Below, one piece after another: positions 1 through 9,314 of a stretch of 64,000 bases of DNA. The notes beneath the pieces were generated by a model. The model saw only the letters and a program-made list of their open reading frames with translations. It did no database searches and was not told the origin of the DNA. Position 1 is the stretch's first letter. Each line of letters begins with the position of its first letter. A program made the translations under genes and the position numbers. The stretch lies in assembly GCA_943789445.1 (NCBI GenBank), contig CALSUC010000003.1, forward strand, positions 1-64,000. Reading direction: 5' to 3'. The stretch comes from UBA4575 sp002386945 (GTDB lineage: Bacteria; Pseudomonadota; Gammaproteobacteria; UBA4575).

Positions 1-1559
1 AAGCCGATAGTCTATCCCTAGATGATCAACGCGAGTTTTCTTCATTCGCCAATGTCTTAGTAACGAATGCTGCTGCACCTGATTGGCCAAAAAGCAGTGG
101 TCTGGCGGTGGACGAGACCGGTTTTATCCGAGTAAATACACAACTGCAGTCGCTATCCCATGAGAATATTTTTGCCGCAGGTGATATCGCTAGCCTGCCT
201 AAAGAAAGGCAGAAATCAGGTGTTTATGCCGTACGACAAGGGCGTGTGCTAAGCCAAAATCTACGACATTCTGCGTTGCAAAAACCACTCAAAAAATATC
301 ATGCACAGAAGACCGTTTTAAGTCTCATTGGTACCGGGGATCAAACTGCCATTGCTTCACGCGGCCTATGGACGACAGAAGGCAGATGGGTTTGGTACTT
401 GAAGCATTGGATCGATCAACGCTTTGTGCAGCAGTACAGTGATCTGCAGGTGATGGAACCGGATGAAGCCCCTAGCTTTAATTCGAAATTGGCAGATGAA
501 CAAGCAATACGTGAATTATCCACCTTGGCTATGCGTTGTGGTGGCTGTGGTGCCAAGGTTGGGAGCAGCGTGCTATCACGAGTGATGCAGCGCTTGCCAA
601 AGCAGAGTCGTCCTGATGTGTTGGTTGGGCGTGATGCACCAGATGACTGTGCTGTTATCGCTGTCCCTACAGGTAAATTACTCGTGCAAAGCGTAGATTA
701 TTTCCGTGCCTTTATTGATGACCCTTATTTGTTTGGTGCGATTGCAAGTAATCATGCTTTGGGTGATGTTTTTGCCATGGGCGCCGAGGCTCAGTCTGTC
801 TTAGCAATTGCCACCGTCCCTTATGCACGTGAACGTGTTGTTGAGGAAACCCTCTATGACGTGCTGGCCGGCTGCCTACATATGTTGCAGGGTACTGGAG
901 CTATATTGACAGGTGGTCACTCTGCCGAAGGTGCAGAGCTCTCCTTTGGTTTAAGTGTTAATGGCTTGGTTGATATGGACAGCGCATGGAGTAAGGCTGG
1001 GCTGCAGGTGGGAGACGCTTTATTGCTGACTAAGCCTATCGGTACTGGCACCTTATTTGCTGCTGATATGCGGGCACAAGCGAAGGGACGTTGGATTGAC
1101 TCTGCTCTAGACAGTATGATGCTTTCAAGCCAGCAGGCGGCGCAGTGTTTGATGCAATATAAGGTTTCTGCCTGTACCGATCTTACTGGCTTTGGTCTGC
1201 TTGGGCATTTGCTGGAAATGACTAAGGCATCACAGGTTGATGCAGAACTGTATATCGATCAAATTCCACTGCTTGATGGTGCGCAAGAGACAGTAAATGC
1301 AGGCATTTTGTCATCTTTGCAGCCACAGAATTTACGCCTAAAAAGGGCCTTAAATAATCATGAGAAAGCGGTTCAACACCCTCGCTATCCATTGTTATTT
1401 GACCCGCAGACAGCAGGGGGGTTATTGGTTGCAGTACCCTCTGAGCAAGCAGAGGCCTGTCGCAGTGATTTAATCAGTTGTGGCTACGCGGATACAGCCA
1501 TTATTGGTCAAGTGCTTAGGGCAGATAAAGATACTCAACCTTTACGAATCGTATATTAG
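1..1559 (+). CDS. selD: NADH-dehydrogenase-like / selenide, water dikinase fusion (5' partial)
   Basis: The frame is open from base 3, so the gene begins upstream of the window. The first ~130 visible residues are the end of an FAD-dependent pyridine-nucleotide oxidoreductase (FAAGDIAS, then the VRQGRVL helix). A full SelD domain follows, beginning at the motif RCGGCGAKVG. SelD makes selenophosphate from selenide and ATP for selenocysteine or 2-selenouridine. The Cys of GGCGAK aligns with catalytic Cys17 of E. coli SelD and the Lys with Lys20; the second Cys of the E. coli motif is Ala here. The ATP-site segments GRDAPDDCAV and DLTGFGLLGH are present. Such fusions are a known SelD class. The oxidoreductase half may supply reducing power, which is inference. 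Confidence 0.93.
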   Translation, partial: ADSLSLDDQREFSSFANVLVTNAAAPDWPKSSGLAVDETGFIRVNTQLQSLSHENIFAAGDIASLPKERQKSGVYAVRQGRVLSQNLRHSALQKPLKKYHAQKTVLSLIGTGDQTAIASRGLWTTEGRWVWYLKHWIDQRFVQQYSDLQVMEPDEAPSFNSKLADEQAIRELSTLAMRCGGCGAKVGSSVLSRVMQRLPKQSRPDVLVGRDAPDDCAVIAVPTGKLLVQSVDYFRAFIDDPYLFGAIASNHALGDVFAMGAEAQSVLAIATVPYARERVVEETLYDVLAGCLHMLQGTGAILTGGHSAEGAELSFGLSVNGLVDMDSAWSKAGLQVGDALLLTKPIGTGTLFAADMRAQAKGRWIDSALDSMMLSSQQAAQCLMQYKVSACTDLTGFGLLGHLLEMTKASQVDAELYIDQIPLLDGAQETVNAGILSSLQPQNLRLKRALNNHEKAVQHPRYPLLFDPQTAGGLLVAVPSEQAEACRSDLISCGYADTAIIGQVLRADKDTQPLRIVY

Positions 1560-1567
1560 AGGACGTT

Positions 1568-1789
1568 ATGTTTAGTTATCAAGGGATTGTGCTTTGGCTT
1601 TTTCTTGCTATAAGTTTAGGTCTGGCTCCCTATTTTCCTGAGCCTCATATCTGGCAAAAGCTAACCTTATTAGGCGACGCTAGCGTTTCTTTCAGTCTGG
1701 TTGATTGGTTTGACCTCGGCATGCATGGGTTGCCTTGGTTAGGTTTGATGGCCTGTCTTTATGATTGGGTAAAGCATAAGTGCTCATGA
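1568..1789 (+). CDS. Small inner-membrane protein of unknown function
   Basis: A 73-residue protein starts 8 bases after the selD stop behind a GAGGACG ribosome site. Residues 5-25 form one hydrophobic helix and residues ~52-66 a second, with a short cytoplasmic-looking basic tail (DWVKHKC). The PEPHIWQKL and WFDLGMHGLPWL segments recall a conserved family of ~70-residue gammaproteobacterial membrane proteins of unknown role. Its TGA overlaps the ATG of mltD (ATGA), so it is translationally coupled to it and probably co-transcribed with selD. No function can be assigned. Confidence 0.7.
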   Translation: MFSYQGIVLWLFLAISLGLAPYFPEPHIWQKLTLLGDASVSFSLVDWFDLGMHGLPWLGLMACLYDWVKHKCS

Positions 1790-3852
1790 TGTCTGTGAAT
1801 TCCGCTCGTTTTGTTTTGCGCAAGATAAAAAGCATCTTGCTGATTACACTTCTATGTTTGCCATTAAGTTTTTTCATGCTGAATCATGCCGCACAGGCAG
1901 AAGATTTTCCTAAGCCTGCTTCCTTACAAAAAGACATCGGATTCTGGCTGAAGGTCTATACCGAGGTGACTACACGCCAAGGATATATTCATGATGCTCA
2001 GAACTTGGCTGTCATCTATGACCGTATTGATTTAGGTGATGATCGCCGGAAAAACAGGAAAAAAATAAAACAGATAAAAAAAGAATATGCTGAAGCTCTG
2101 CATAAGATTGCCAGTGGCAAGCGTATTAATCTGAGTCGTAATGAAGCACGAGTATTACGTTTATGGGGAGCAGAAGTAAGCAACGAACGCTTGCTGCAAG
2201 CGGCTGAGGATATTCGTTTTCAGTTGGGTCAGAGTAATCGGTTTAAACAGGGTGTGATTCGTTCTGGGGAATGGCGAGACTATATTGACAGTGTTTTTGC
2301 TGATATGAATCTGCCTAAAGAGCTAGCGGTTTTACCACATGTAGAGTCTTCGTTTAATCCTAATGCTTATTCTAGAGTCGGTGCAGCCGGTCTCTGGCAG
2401 TTTATTCGTGCGACCGGTCGACGGTATATGACGATCGACTACATCGTTGATGAACGTATGGATCCCTTTGCCGCAACACGATCAGCTGCTCGCTTACTGC
2501 AATATAACCACGAGATTATTCATAGCTGGCCGTTGGCACTGACAGCCTATAATCATGGTCTTGCCAGTATGCGTAGGGCGGTCAATACCATTGGTACGCG
2601 TGATATTGAAGTTATCGTACGTAATTACAAAGGTCGTTATTTTGGTTTTGCCTCACGTAACTTTTACGTCGCTTTTTTAGCAGCACTGGAAGTAGATCAA
2701 AACCCAGAGAAGTATTTTGGTCCCTTAGTTAAAAATCAGCCATATGACTATTCAACATTTAAGCTCAAACACTACATCTCCGCTAAAGATCTTAGCAAGG
2801 CGAGTGGTATCTCGATTAAACAGCTACAACAACATAACCGTTCATTACTAGAGCCTGTATGGAACGGGAGTAAGCATATTCCTAAGGGTTTCTTACTGCG
2901 TATTCCTAAGGTTGAGGGAGAGCAGTCATTACAAAGTGTAGTGCTGGCGATGCCAGCGCATCAACGCTATCGTCAGCAGACCCCCGATGTGGAACATAGG
3001 GTGGTGCGCGGTGACACCCTGTCTGAGATTGCCAAACGCTATGGCTATAAGGTAAGTGAGTTACGTGCCGTTAATGGTATTGGTAGCAGGAATATTATTC
3101 GCATTGGTCAAAAGCTGCGCTTACCTGTTGATTCGGCAGAACGATTAGTCAGCGTACGTTTGGCAAAGCTTGATCAAGCCATTGTATCGGCTACTAAACC
3201 CTCTTTAGAGGAGGCTAGTAAGCCCGCAGTGGTAAAAGCTGATGATCTGCCCGTGGAAAATGTGGTTGTTAAGAACAAAGAAGTTATAGAGGTGATGGAT
3301 TCATCAGAACAGGCTCCGGCTGAGCTGGTATCAGAAGAAACAGATAATACACCTGTTGCTACTGATGGTGCTGAAGTTGAAGAAAGTGCTGAAGTCATCG
3401 GGGCAAATTTACTGTCAGACCCTAGTGACTACACAGTAGCTGCTGATTCAACCATTCAGGTGCAGGCCTCAGAGACCTTAGGCCATTATGCTGATTGGTT
3501 GGACATACGGGGTAGCCGATTACGTAAGATTAATAAGATGCGTTATGGCAAGCCAGTTATCGTTGGGCGCCACATAAGCTTGGATTTCTCACAGGTTAAT
3601 GTAGAGCAATTTGAACGTAAACGACTTGCCTTTCAACGACAATTACAGGGTGAATTTTTTGATCTTTATCAAATTGCCTCTACTTACACGCATACCGTTA
3701 AGCGCGGTGAGTCTCTATGGGGGTTAACCCTGCGTAAGTTTAAGGTGCCACTCTGGTTGCTAATCCAGCACAATCCAGACCTTGATCTAAATAAGATCCA
3801 TCCAGGTACACAACTCATCGTGCCTGAATTGGTTCCAGTCGTGGCTGAGTAG
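1786..3852 (+). CDS. mltD: Membrane-bound lytic murein transglycosylase D
   Basis: MltD cleaves the glycan strands of peptidoglycan in the periplasm, leaving 1,6-anhydroMurNAc ends. The ATG at 1786 overlaps the upstream stop; a GTG at 1780 is less likely. A signal sequence covers residues ~12-38 and has no lipobox Cys, unlike E. coli MltD, so the enzyme may be soluble or anchored by its signal helix. The SLT domain has LPHVESSFNP with the catalytic Glu near residue 187, followed by the GAAGLWQF motif. Three LysM-type repeats (around 327-375, 404-447 and 635-680) bind peptidoglycan. An acidic, low-complexity linker (~480-560) separates the second and third. The neighbour on the other side is convergent and only 5 bases away. 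Confidence 0.95.
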   Translation: MMSVNSARFVLRKIKSILLITLLCLPLSFFMLNHAAQAEDFPKPASLQKDIGFWLKVYTEVTTRQGYIHDAQNLAVIYDRIDLGDDRRKNRKKIKQIKKEYAEALHKIASGKRINLSRNEARVLRLWGAEVSNERLLQAAEDIRFQLGQSNRFKQGVIRSGEWRDYIDSVFADMNLPKELAVLPHVESSFNPNAYSRVGAAGLWQFIRATGRRYMTIDYIVDERMDPFAATRSAARLLQYNHEIIHSWPLALTAYNHGLASMRRAVNTIGTRDIEVIVRNYKGRYFGFASRNFYVAFLAALEVDQNPEKYFGPLVKNQPYDYSTFKLKHYISAKDLSKASGISIKQLQQHNRSLLEPVWNGSKHIPKGFLLRIPKVEGEQSLQSVVLAMPAHQRYRQQTPDVEHRVVRGDTLSEIAKRYGYKVSELRAVNGIGSRNIIRIGQKLRLPVDSAERLVSVRLAKLDQAIVSATKPSLEEASKPAVVKADDLPVENVVVKNKEVIEVMDSSEQAPAELVSEETDNTPVATDGAEVEESAEVIGANLLSDPSDYTVAADSTIQVQASETLGHYADWLDIRGSRLRKINKMRYGKPVIVGRHISLDFSQVNVEQFERKRLAFQRQLQGEFFDLYQIASTYTHTVKRGESLWGLTLRKFKVPLWLLIQHNPDLDLNKIHPGTQLIVPELVPVVAE

Positions 3853-3857
3853 GGTGT

Positions 3858-4646
3858 CTATTGTTTTATCAAGGTTTCTAGGAAATCCAAGCTGTCCTGG
3901 CGGCTGCTCTCAAAAGCTGCTTGATTGCGCCCTAGAAAATGACCCTTATAGGACTGCATCGGGATGTTTAAATCAAAGCTATGGTAAGCGTTGGCATAGA
4001 CCTTGAGTTGTATCCCTTGATGCCCACGCTGGCCGCGTAACTGACGACAGATTGAAGCTGGCGTCCAATCATCTTTCTCACCGATAAGAATCAGTGCTGG
4101 ACTGAGCATCTGCATATTTTTGTTTAGCATGTGCCCACACCATGGGTAGAGTGCGATTGCACCGCTAAAGACATGCGGACTATTCGCTAGCCGCTGACCC
4201 TCACTGCTAGCACTTAAGAGTGCCACGCTAGCGCCATTACTTTGACCCAGTATGAAAATATGCTCGCTGATGTCTGGTCTTGCTGCAAGATAATCATAGG
4301 CCTTAAACGCATCTTTATTGCGATAGTCCCAGGCCTGTTGTAATAGGGAGATGGAAGAGCAGACGGCACCACCTGACAGACCGCGTCGAGTAAAAGAGTC
4401 GACCAATAGAGTGGCATAACCCTGTTGTTTGAAAAAATTAGCCCAGTCGGTTAAGCCCTCTTTAACTGGCCCAATTAGCCCTGAACAGCCATGCATCGCG
4501 ACTACAGCAGGAAAGGGTCCAGCACCCTCTGGCAGGTGTAACTGATAGATTACATCGCTGTTTGCTTGGTCAGCGATAGTGCTAGACGACCAGAGGGAGA
4601 GACTCAGTAGAGCGATGATTAAATAGCTTAGATTAGTATTTTCCAT
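3858..4646 (-). CDS. Secreted dienelactone hydrolase-family protein
   Basis: This is an alpha/beta hydrolase of 262 residues with an N-terminal signal peptide (residues 1-25), so probably periplasmic. The oxyanion-region motif MHGCSG lies at 51-56. The nucleophile Ser136 sits in GQSNG, an acid Asp in KDDWTP near 192, and the catalytic His222 in YHSFD. That is the full triad of the dienelactone hydrolase family, but the true substrate is unknown. It is the last gene of the nine-gene minus-strand run that starts at alkB, 13 bases after the DUF2878 gene, and its 3' end nearly abuts mltD. A role with modified lipids is only suggested by position. Confidence 0.85.
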   Translation of the reverse strand: MENTNLSYLIIALLSLSLWSSSTIADQANSDVIYQLHLPEGAGPFPAVVAMHGCSGLIGPVKEGLTDWANFFKQQGYATLLVDSFTRRGLSGGAVCSSISLLQQAWDYRNKDAFKAYDYLAARPDISEHIFILGQSNGASVALLSASSEGQRLANSPHVFSGAIALYPWCGHMLNKNMQMLSPALILIGEKDDWTPASICRQLRGQRGHQGIQLKVYANAYHSFDLNIPMQSYKGHFLGRNQAAFESSRQDSLDFLETLIKQ

Positions 4647-4659
4647 AGATTAAAATCTA

Positions 4660-5190
4660 CTATTGGGTCGAGTTCTTTAAACGCTTAATGGCGTAGTAGC
4701 TTATAGGTAATAATAAGGCCCATTCTAACGAAAACACGAGCAGTGATTGCCATAGTGGCTCAGCGAAGCTAAGTGCATCAAAGCGACTACCAGCAAAATA
4801 GCTACTGGCACTACCAATAGCACCCGCTAACATCGCTATAAGCGGCTTATGACGCAGCCAGTAGAGGCTGTGTGGCAGACTGACAGCAAAAACCATCCAT
4901 AAGGTAAGTAACCAATAGGGAATGGCTAAAAAGGATTCATTGCTGGCATAAAAACTGGCAATCCCTAAGGTTTGATTCATTGAGTCGATCAGTAGGCCAA
5001 CACTACTGATGCCGATGAGGACTAGGAAATCGATATAAGCCTGCCGGCTGAAACTAAAGTGTAGTGCAAGATAGGTGATGGCAGCGATTACCCCAATCAT
5101 GGCATTCTGCTCCACCGCACCATAAGCGCAGGCAGCCCAAACAGCTTGCAGACCTATAAAGTTTAAAGCAAAGAAAAAACTTGGCCTCAT
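4660..5190 (-). CDS. DUF2878 family membrane protein
   Basis: A 176-residue hydrophobic protein has about five or six predicted membrane helices and conserved family segments near the N-terminus (ALNFIGLQAVW), centre (LLIDSMNQTLG) and PYWLLTLWMVFA. The pattern fits DUF2878, found repeatedly next to Cfa-like methyltransferase, DUF1365 and FAD-oxidoreductase genes in gammaproteobacteria. Its start overlaps the end of the upstream methyltransferase gene by 4 bases (ATGA), showing tight coupling. The biochemical role is unknown. An inner-membrane part in the lipid-modification pathway encoded by the operon is a reasonable inference. Confidence 0.82.
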   Translation of the reverse strand: MRPSFFFALNFIGLQAVWAACAYGAVEQNAMIGVIAAITYLALHFSFSRQAYIDFLVLIGISSVGLLIDSMNQTLGIASFYASNESFLAIPYWLLTLWMVFAVSLPHSLYWLRHKPLIAMLAGAIGSASSYFAGSRFDALSFAEPLWQSLLVFSLEWALLLPISYYAIKRLKNSTQ

Positions 5191-6458
5191 TTTAGTGAAC
5201 CCAATTCATAGTTGCTGCGTGGCTTTTTGAAACATAAATGCTGTACATCAATAACGCGCTCCTCAAAGCCAGCCTGGCAATACTTAAGATAATATTCCCA
5301 GAGACGAATAAACGATGGTGGATAAGCTAAAGCAAGCACCTTGTCACTATTGTTGATAAAGCGTTGATGCCATAACTGCAGTGTCTTGGCATAGCTAGAA
5401 GCAAACGCTTCAGAATGAAATAAGCTTAGATTGGTTTTACGACTGACGCTATCCAGCATTGCGTGCATGCTTGTTAGGCAGCCTCCAGGGAAGATATATT
5501 TCTGAATGAAATCAACCGAGCGTAAGTAGTCTTGATACAGGTAGTCGGAAATTGTGATGGCTTGAATCAACATAGTGCCGTTTGGCTTTAGGCGTTGACT
5601 GCAAACCTCGAAGTAGTTATCCATATACTGATGACCAACAGCCTCAATCATCTCTATTGAAACGAGCTTGTCATACTCGCCCTGTAATTCACGATAGTCC
5701 TGTTTTAATAGTGTAATACGATCTTGTAGTCCTGCTTTTTCAATAGACTTCTCTGCATAGGCATGTTGTTCATCTGAGATGGTGGTCGTTGTGACTCGGC
5801 AGTTGTAGTTTTTTGCGGCATAAATGGCAAAGCCACCCCAGCCAGTACCAATCTCTAAGACATGATCATTTTCACTTAAGGCTAGTTTTTCGCAGATCAC
5901 ACGTAACTTGTTTATAGATGCGTCTTCAAGATGCTCTATGCCATCACTGAAATAGGCCGATGAATACATCATGCTGGGATCTAGGAAGAGGGCGTACAAA
6001 TCATTACCAATATCGTAATGCGCGCTAATATTCTTTTTTGAGCCGAGCCTATTATTTTTGCGTAAAAAATGTAGCGCTGAAAATGCATATCTTGCAAACA
6101 AACCTAGGTCTGCATCCAGTGAGAACATAACCTCTCGATTGAGTATCAATAAGCGGAGTACATCTATGACTGATTCCGAGCTCCACCAAGCATCGACATA
6201 GGCTTTGCCTGCAGCCGGTTCACCACCAAAGACTATCGCCTTAAAGCAGGCAGGGTTGTCTATACGGATATGCGCATTCAGCATCATATTAGGGGCTTTA
6301 ACCCCAAATTCAGTGATTTGACCTTCATGCTCGAGGCGTAGATGTCCCTGTGTGATCTTGCGTAACTTGGCGAAGAGTAAGTCTTTGGCGACACGGTCTA
6401 GCCAGCCCATTTCAGGCCTGTTCACTGACTTGCTTTGTTCTTTTGGAATAATAGACAT
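5187..6458 (-). CDS. Cyclopropane-fatty-acyl-phospholipid synthase-type SAM methyltransferase
   Basis: This is a 423-residue member of the Cfa (CFAS) family, which transfers a methylene or methyl group from S-adenosylmethionine onto unsaturated acyl chains of membrane phospholipids. HYDIGND (147-153) is the family signature, LEIGTGWGGF (201-210) the SAM-binding loop, and an IEMIEAVGH segment follows. It lies in a divergent block with photolyase-family, SDR, NTF2-like, DUF1365 and DUF2878 genes. That set resembles photo-oxidative-stress loci of other proteobacteria. In Rhodobacter, Cfa-like enzymes of such loci act in furan fatty-acid synthesis, so cyclopropane formation is not the only possible reaction. 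Confidence 0.9.
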   Translation of the reverse strand: MSIIPKEQSKSVNRPEMGWLDRVAKDLLFAKLRKITQGHLRLEHEGQITEFGVKAPNMMLNAHIRIDNPACFKAIVFGGEPAAGKAYVDAWWSSESVIDVLRLLILNREVMFSLDADLGLFARYAFSALHFLRKNNRLGSKKNISAHYDIGNDLYALFLDPSMMYSSAYFSDGIEHLEDASINKLRVICEKLALSENDHVLEIGTGWGGFAIYAAKNYNCRVTTTTISDEQHAYAEKSIEKAGLQDRITLLKQDYRELQGEYDKLVSIEMIEAVGHQYMDNYFEVCSQRLKPNGTMLIQAITISDYLYQDYLRSVDFIQKYIFPGGCLTSMHAMLDSVSRKTNLSLFHSEAFASSYAKTLQLWHQRFINNSDKVLALAYPPSFIRLWEYYLKYCQAGFEERVIDVQHLCFKKPRSNYELGSLK

Positions 6459-6471
6459 TAGTCTTCCTTAA

Positions 6472-7224
6472 TTAGGGTTTTGTATAAGGTACGTACTTGA
6501 TACCTTTCATCCATAATTTTAGTGCTTCCCAATAAATGGCTGTGATAACTTTAAAGCTCATCAATGGGAAATTACTTAAGGTGCTGCGCAGGTTGCGCGC
6601 ATTCAATGTTTTTCTTTCTAAATTCATTTTTGCCGAGAAAAGAATCTCATTCCCGATTAGATTTTCAATTTGTACCTCTAATTTTTCTTCAGGTTGAGAG
6701 ATCTTCCAGCGATACTGCATGTCTTCATGCATGAAGGGTGATACATGAAAGCTCTTTTCATGCTGGTCTTGAAATGCTGTTGGATTCTTTGGGCTAGGCG
6801 TAAGGACGTAACAATGTTGTTCATTCCAAGGTGTATTGCTCACCTCAGCGACAATATGCGTCAGCTTTTCTCCACTGATGTCGAAGCAAAAATAAAGGCT
6901 TAATGGATTAAAGGCATAACCCAATATTCTAAATTGGGTTAATAGGCGAATCGGCCCCTCAACTCGTTGTTGGGTTTGCTGTAAGACTAATTCACGAATA
7001 CTGCTGCTGAGTGCAGTCTTGTCATCACCATAGTGATCTTTACGTTGAAAAGAGGCGAAACCAGGCCTGTTTACACCCCATAGCCAAAATGGCTTGAAGA
7101 CCTGTCCTAACTCATCAAGATCAACATACATCATGAACAGGGAATACTGGAACGCATGTGCTCTAGGCTGATGGCGTTGATGCCAAACAGTACCTTGGTA
7201 AATACAACTATGCTGCGGCTGCAT
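6472..7224 (-). CDS. DUF1365 domain-containing protein
   Basis: The ATG at 7224 (MQPQHSCIYQG) gives a 250-residue protein; longer starts would run deep into the upstream gene. The sequence has the DUF1365 pattern: an N-terminal YQGTVWHQRH segment, HAFQYSLFMMYVDLDE, and a central NPLSLYFCFD motif. The family is nearly always beside FAD oxidoreductases and Cfa-like methyltransferases. It has no assigned reaction. Its start overlaps the end of the oxidoreductase gene by 17 bases and it is 13 bases from the methyltransferase, so the three are translated as a unit. A role in lipid binding or acyl-chain modification is inferred from context. Confidence 0.9.
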   Translation of the reverse strand: MQPQHSCIYQGTVWHQRHQPRAHAFQYSLFMMYVDLDELGQVFKPFWLWGVNRPGFASFQRKDHYGDDKTALSSSIRELVLQQTQQRVEGPIRLLTQFRILGYAFNPLSLYFCFDISGEKLTHIVAEVSNTPWNEQHCYVLTPSPKNPTAFQDQHEKSFHVSPFMHEDMQYRWKISQPEEKLEVQIENLIGNEILFSAKMNLERKTLNARNLRSTLSNFPLMSFKVITAIYWEALKLWMKGIKYVPYTKP

Positions 7225-8473
7225 AATACTTACTCTGAATAGCGCTGACTGCTTGTAATGCACTCCAGACGCCATCCTCATGAAAACCGTTACGCCAATA
7301 AGCACCACAATAAGAGGTGTTATCGATTTGATTCATCTGTGTAAATAGTTGTTGTGCATCAATTGCCGCCTGATTGAATACCGGATGCATATAGTTGACG
7401 CGAGCATAAACATGGGTCTCATCGATCAAACCATCATCATTCAATGTGACGAAATAATCCTTACTACTATCGATTTTTTGTAAAAGGTTCATGTAATAAG
7501 TCAGTTGCACTCGGTCGCTGGCTTTTTCAGGCAGATAGTAATTCCAAGCGGCCCAGGTATTTTTTCGCTTGGGCATGAGGCTGCTGTCACTGTGTAAGGT
7601 GGCGATATTGAGTTGATACGTTAAGGCCGACAAGCAATCCTGTTCTAATGCCGTGGGCTGTTGTAGTAGAGCTAGTGCTTGATCGCTATGACAGGCGAAA
7701 ATAACGTGATCAAAATACTGACGGTTATTATTGCTAGTGGTCTCAATCTCAACCCCACTAGTGGTTCTATATACCGAGCGAACAGCCGTATTTAAATGGA
7801 TCTGTTGTCGAAAAGGCTGGCATAAGCGGCTGACATACTCTTTTGATCCACCAACAATCGTCTTCCACTGTGGGCGCTTAAACAGATTTAATAAGCCATG
7901 ATTCTGGAAGAAGTGTAGGAAGCTGGCGGCAGGGTATTCTCGAATGCTAGCAGGGCTGGAGGACCAGATTGCAGCGCCCATCGGTAAGATATAGTAATCG
8001 GTAAACGCTTGGCTAAAGTTATGCTCTGCTAGAAATTCACCTAAGGTCCATTGCTTATGACTATTCGATGCGACATAACGCTTGGCCTGTTTATTAAACC
8101 GTAGCATGTCTAATAAGATTTGATAAGGCTGTAGTCGCCACCAGTTATCGCGATTAAAAATGAGACTGCTGAGTGTATTACCAGCCCATTCAAAGTTAGA
8201 GTTGGCTGACTTGGCAGAAAAACCCATATCAGACTCATGGATATCCACACCCAGTGGTAACACCATTTCTTGAAAATGAGGATAGGTCCAATCATTAAAT
8301 ACAATAAAGCCCGTATCGATAGGAAGCGATCGACCGTCTTCTTCCACCACTAATGTATTGGCATGACCACCAATATGACTGCCAGCTTCAAAGATCGTAA
8401 TCTCATGATCGGCATGTAAGTAGTGTGCTACGGTCAGTCCTGAGACGCCCGCTCCAATTATTGCTATTCGCAT
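7208..8473 (-). CDS. FAD-dependent oxidoreductase (amine-oxidase/desaturase fold)
   Basis: A 421-residue flavoprotein begins with a dinucleotide-binding fold: MRIAIIGAGVSGL with the GxGxxG at residues 7-12, then the acidic strand end IFEAGSHIGGHANT. It belongs to the NAD(P)-binding amine-oxidase/phytoene-desaturase-like group that accompanies DUF1365 and Cfa-like genes. Related enzymes in Rhodobacter act on methylated fatty acids, so this one may introduce or shift a double bond in a lipid. That is inference, as the substrate is not visible in the sequence. It follows a strong hairpin that separates it from the SDR gene and overlaps the DUF1365 gene. Confidence 0.88.
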   Translation of the reverse strand: MRIAIIGAGVSGLTVAHYLHADHEITIFEAGSHIGGHANTLVVEEDGRSLPIDTGFIVFNDWTYPHFQEMVLPLGVDIHESDMGFSAKSANSNFEWAGNTLSSLIFNRDNWWRLQPYQILLDMLRFNKQAKRYVASNSHKQWTLGEFLAEHNFSQAFTDYYILPMGAAIWSSSPASIREYPAASFLHFFQNHGLLNLFKRPQWKTIVGGSKEYVSRLCQPFRQQIHLNTAVRSVYRTTSGVEIETTSNNNRQYFDHVIFACHSDQALALLQQPTALEQDCLSALTYQLNIATLHSDSSLMPKRKNTWAAWNYYLPEKASDRVQLTYYMNLLQKIDSSKDYFVTLNDDGLIDETHVYARVNYMHPVFNQAAIDAQQLFTQMNQIDNTSYCGAYWRNGFHEDGVWSALQAVSAIQSKYYAAAA

Positions 8474-8488
8474 CCTTGCTCTCTTTTA

Positions 8489-8520
8489 TTACGCTATCTG
8501 GAAATAACCAGATAGCGTAA
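8489..8520. terminator. Strong intra-operon hairpin
   Basis: Two perfect 13-base arms (TTACGCTATCTGG and its complement) enclose a 6-base loop in the 51-base gap between the SDR and FAD-oxidoreductase genes. There is no long T-run on the minus-strand side (TAAAAGAG follows). It may be an attenuator, an RNA-processing or stabilising element, or a weak terminator. Confidence 0.6.
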
Positions 8521-8524
8521 ATTA

Positions 8525-9310
8525 TTAGTTATGTTTCATACTGAGTTTGAGTAATGCAAAACGCAATCGCTCAGGGAATAATGCTAAAAATTTCAGGCCT
8601 AAGCTCATGCGCTTAGGGAAATGGATCTCAAAGTGATTTTTTGTCATTCCGCTTAATATTTCTTGGCTCGCTTTCTCTGCCGTTATTAAGGCTGGCATAG
8701 GAAAGTCATTGCGCGCAGTGAGTTCAGTTGCAACAAAGCCTGGGCAGATAACTTGGGTACAGATGTTCTTTGCAGATAAGCTCACGCGTAAGGCGCTCAG
8801 CATATTGAAGATGGCTGCCTTGCTCGCACCATAGGCCTCTGATCGTGGGATGCCGATATAACCTGCAACACTGCTCATGCCGACCAATCTGGCACTATCA
8901 GACTGTTCTAGCAGGGGTAGGGCGCTTTCAATTCCATAGACCATGCTGATGAAATTGGTTTGCATCATTTGCTCAAAGATACTGCTATCAAAGGCATCTA
9001 GATCAACATATTCGCAACTCCCTGCATTCAGGATGGCGAGATCTAAACGGCCTGTACTGCTCTGGATGCTAGAGCAGATCGCCTGGTTGCTGGTTTTAAG
9101 GCAGAGATCACCAGGCAGTAAATGGATGTTGGCATTACTTGAGCATTGGCTTGCTGTTTGTTCTAAGTTTTTGCTTGAGCGTGCACTCAGATAGAGTTCG
9201 CAGTCATAGTGCGATAAAGCGATGGCAACCGCACGGCCAATGCCGGAGGATGCACCAGTTAACCAGATCACCTTGCCTGAAAAAGCCTGATGTAATTTCT
9301 TCTCATGCAT
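8525..9310 (-). CDS. Short-chain dehydrogenase/reductase
   Basis: The ATG at 9310 (MHEKKLHQAF) lies 4 bases after the stop of the NTF2-like gene and gives a 261-residue classical SDR. The cofactor motif TGASSGIG appears near residue 18, NAG in LAILNAGS, the Ser of the MSSVAGY strand, and the catalytic YGASK. These fit an NAD(P)H-dependent oxidoreductase acting on a hydroxyl or ketone, possibly of a lipid. SDR proteins of this type recur in photo-oxidative-stress operons with Cfa-like methyltransferases. The gene lies between the NTF2-like protein and the hairpin that precedes the FAD oxidoreductase. The substrate is unknown. Confidence 0.9.
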   Translation of the reverse strand: MHEKKLHQAFSGKVIWLTGASSGIGRAVAIALSHYDCELYLSARSSKNLEQTASQCSSNANIHLLPGDLCLKTSNQAICSSIQSSTGRLDLAILNAGSCEYVDLDAFDSSIFEQMMQTNFISMVYGIESALPLLEQSDSARLVGMSSVAGYIGIPRSEAYGASKAAIFNMLSALRVSLSAKNICTQVICPGFVATELTARNDFPMPALITAEKASQEILSGMTKNHFEIHFPKRMSLGLKFLALFPERLRFALLKLSMKHN

Positions 9311-9314
9311 GGCC

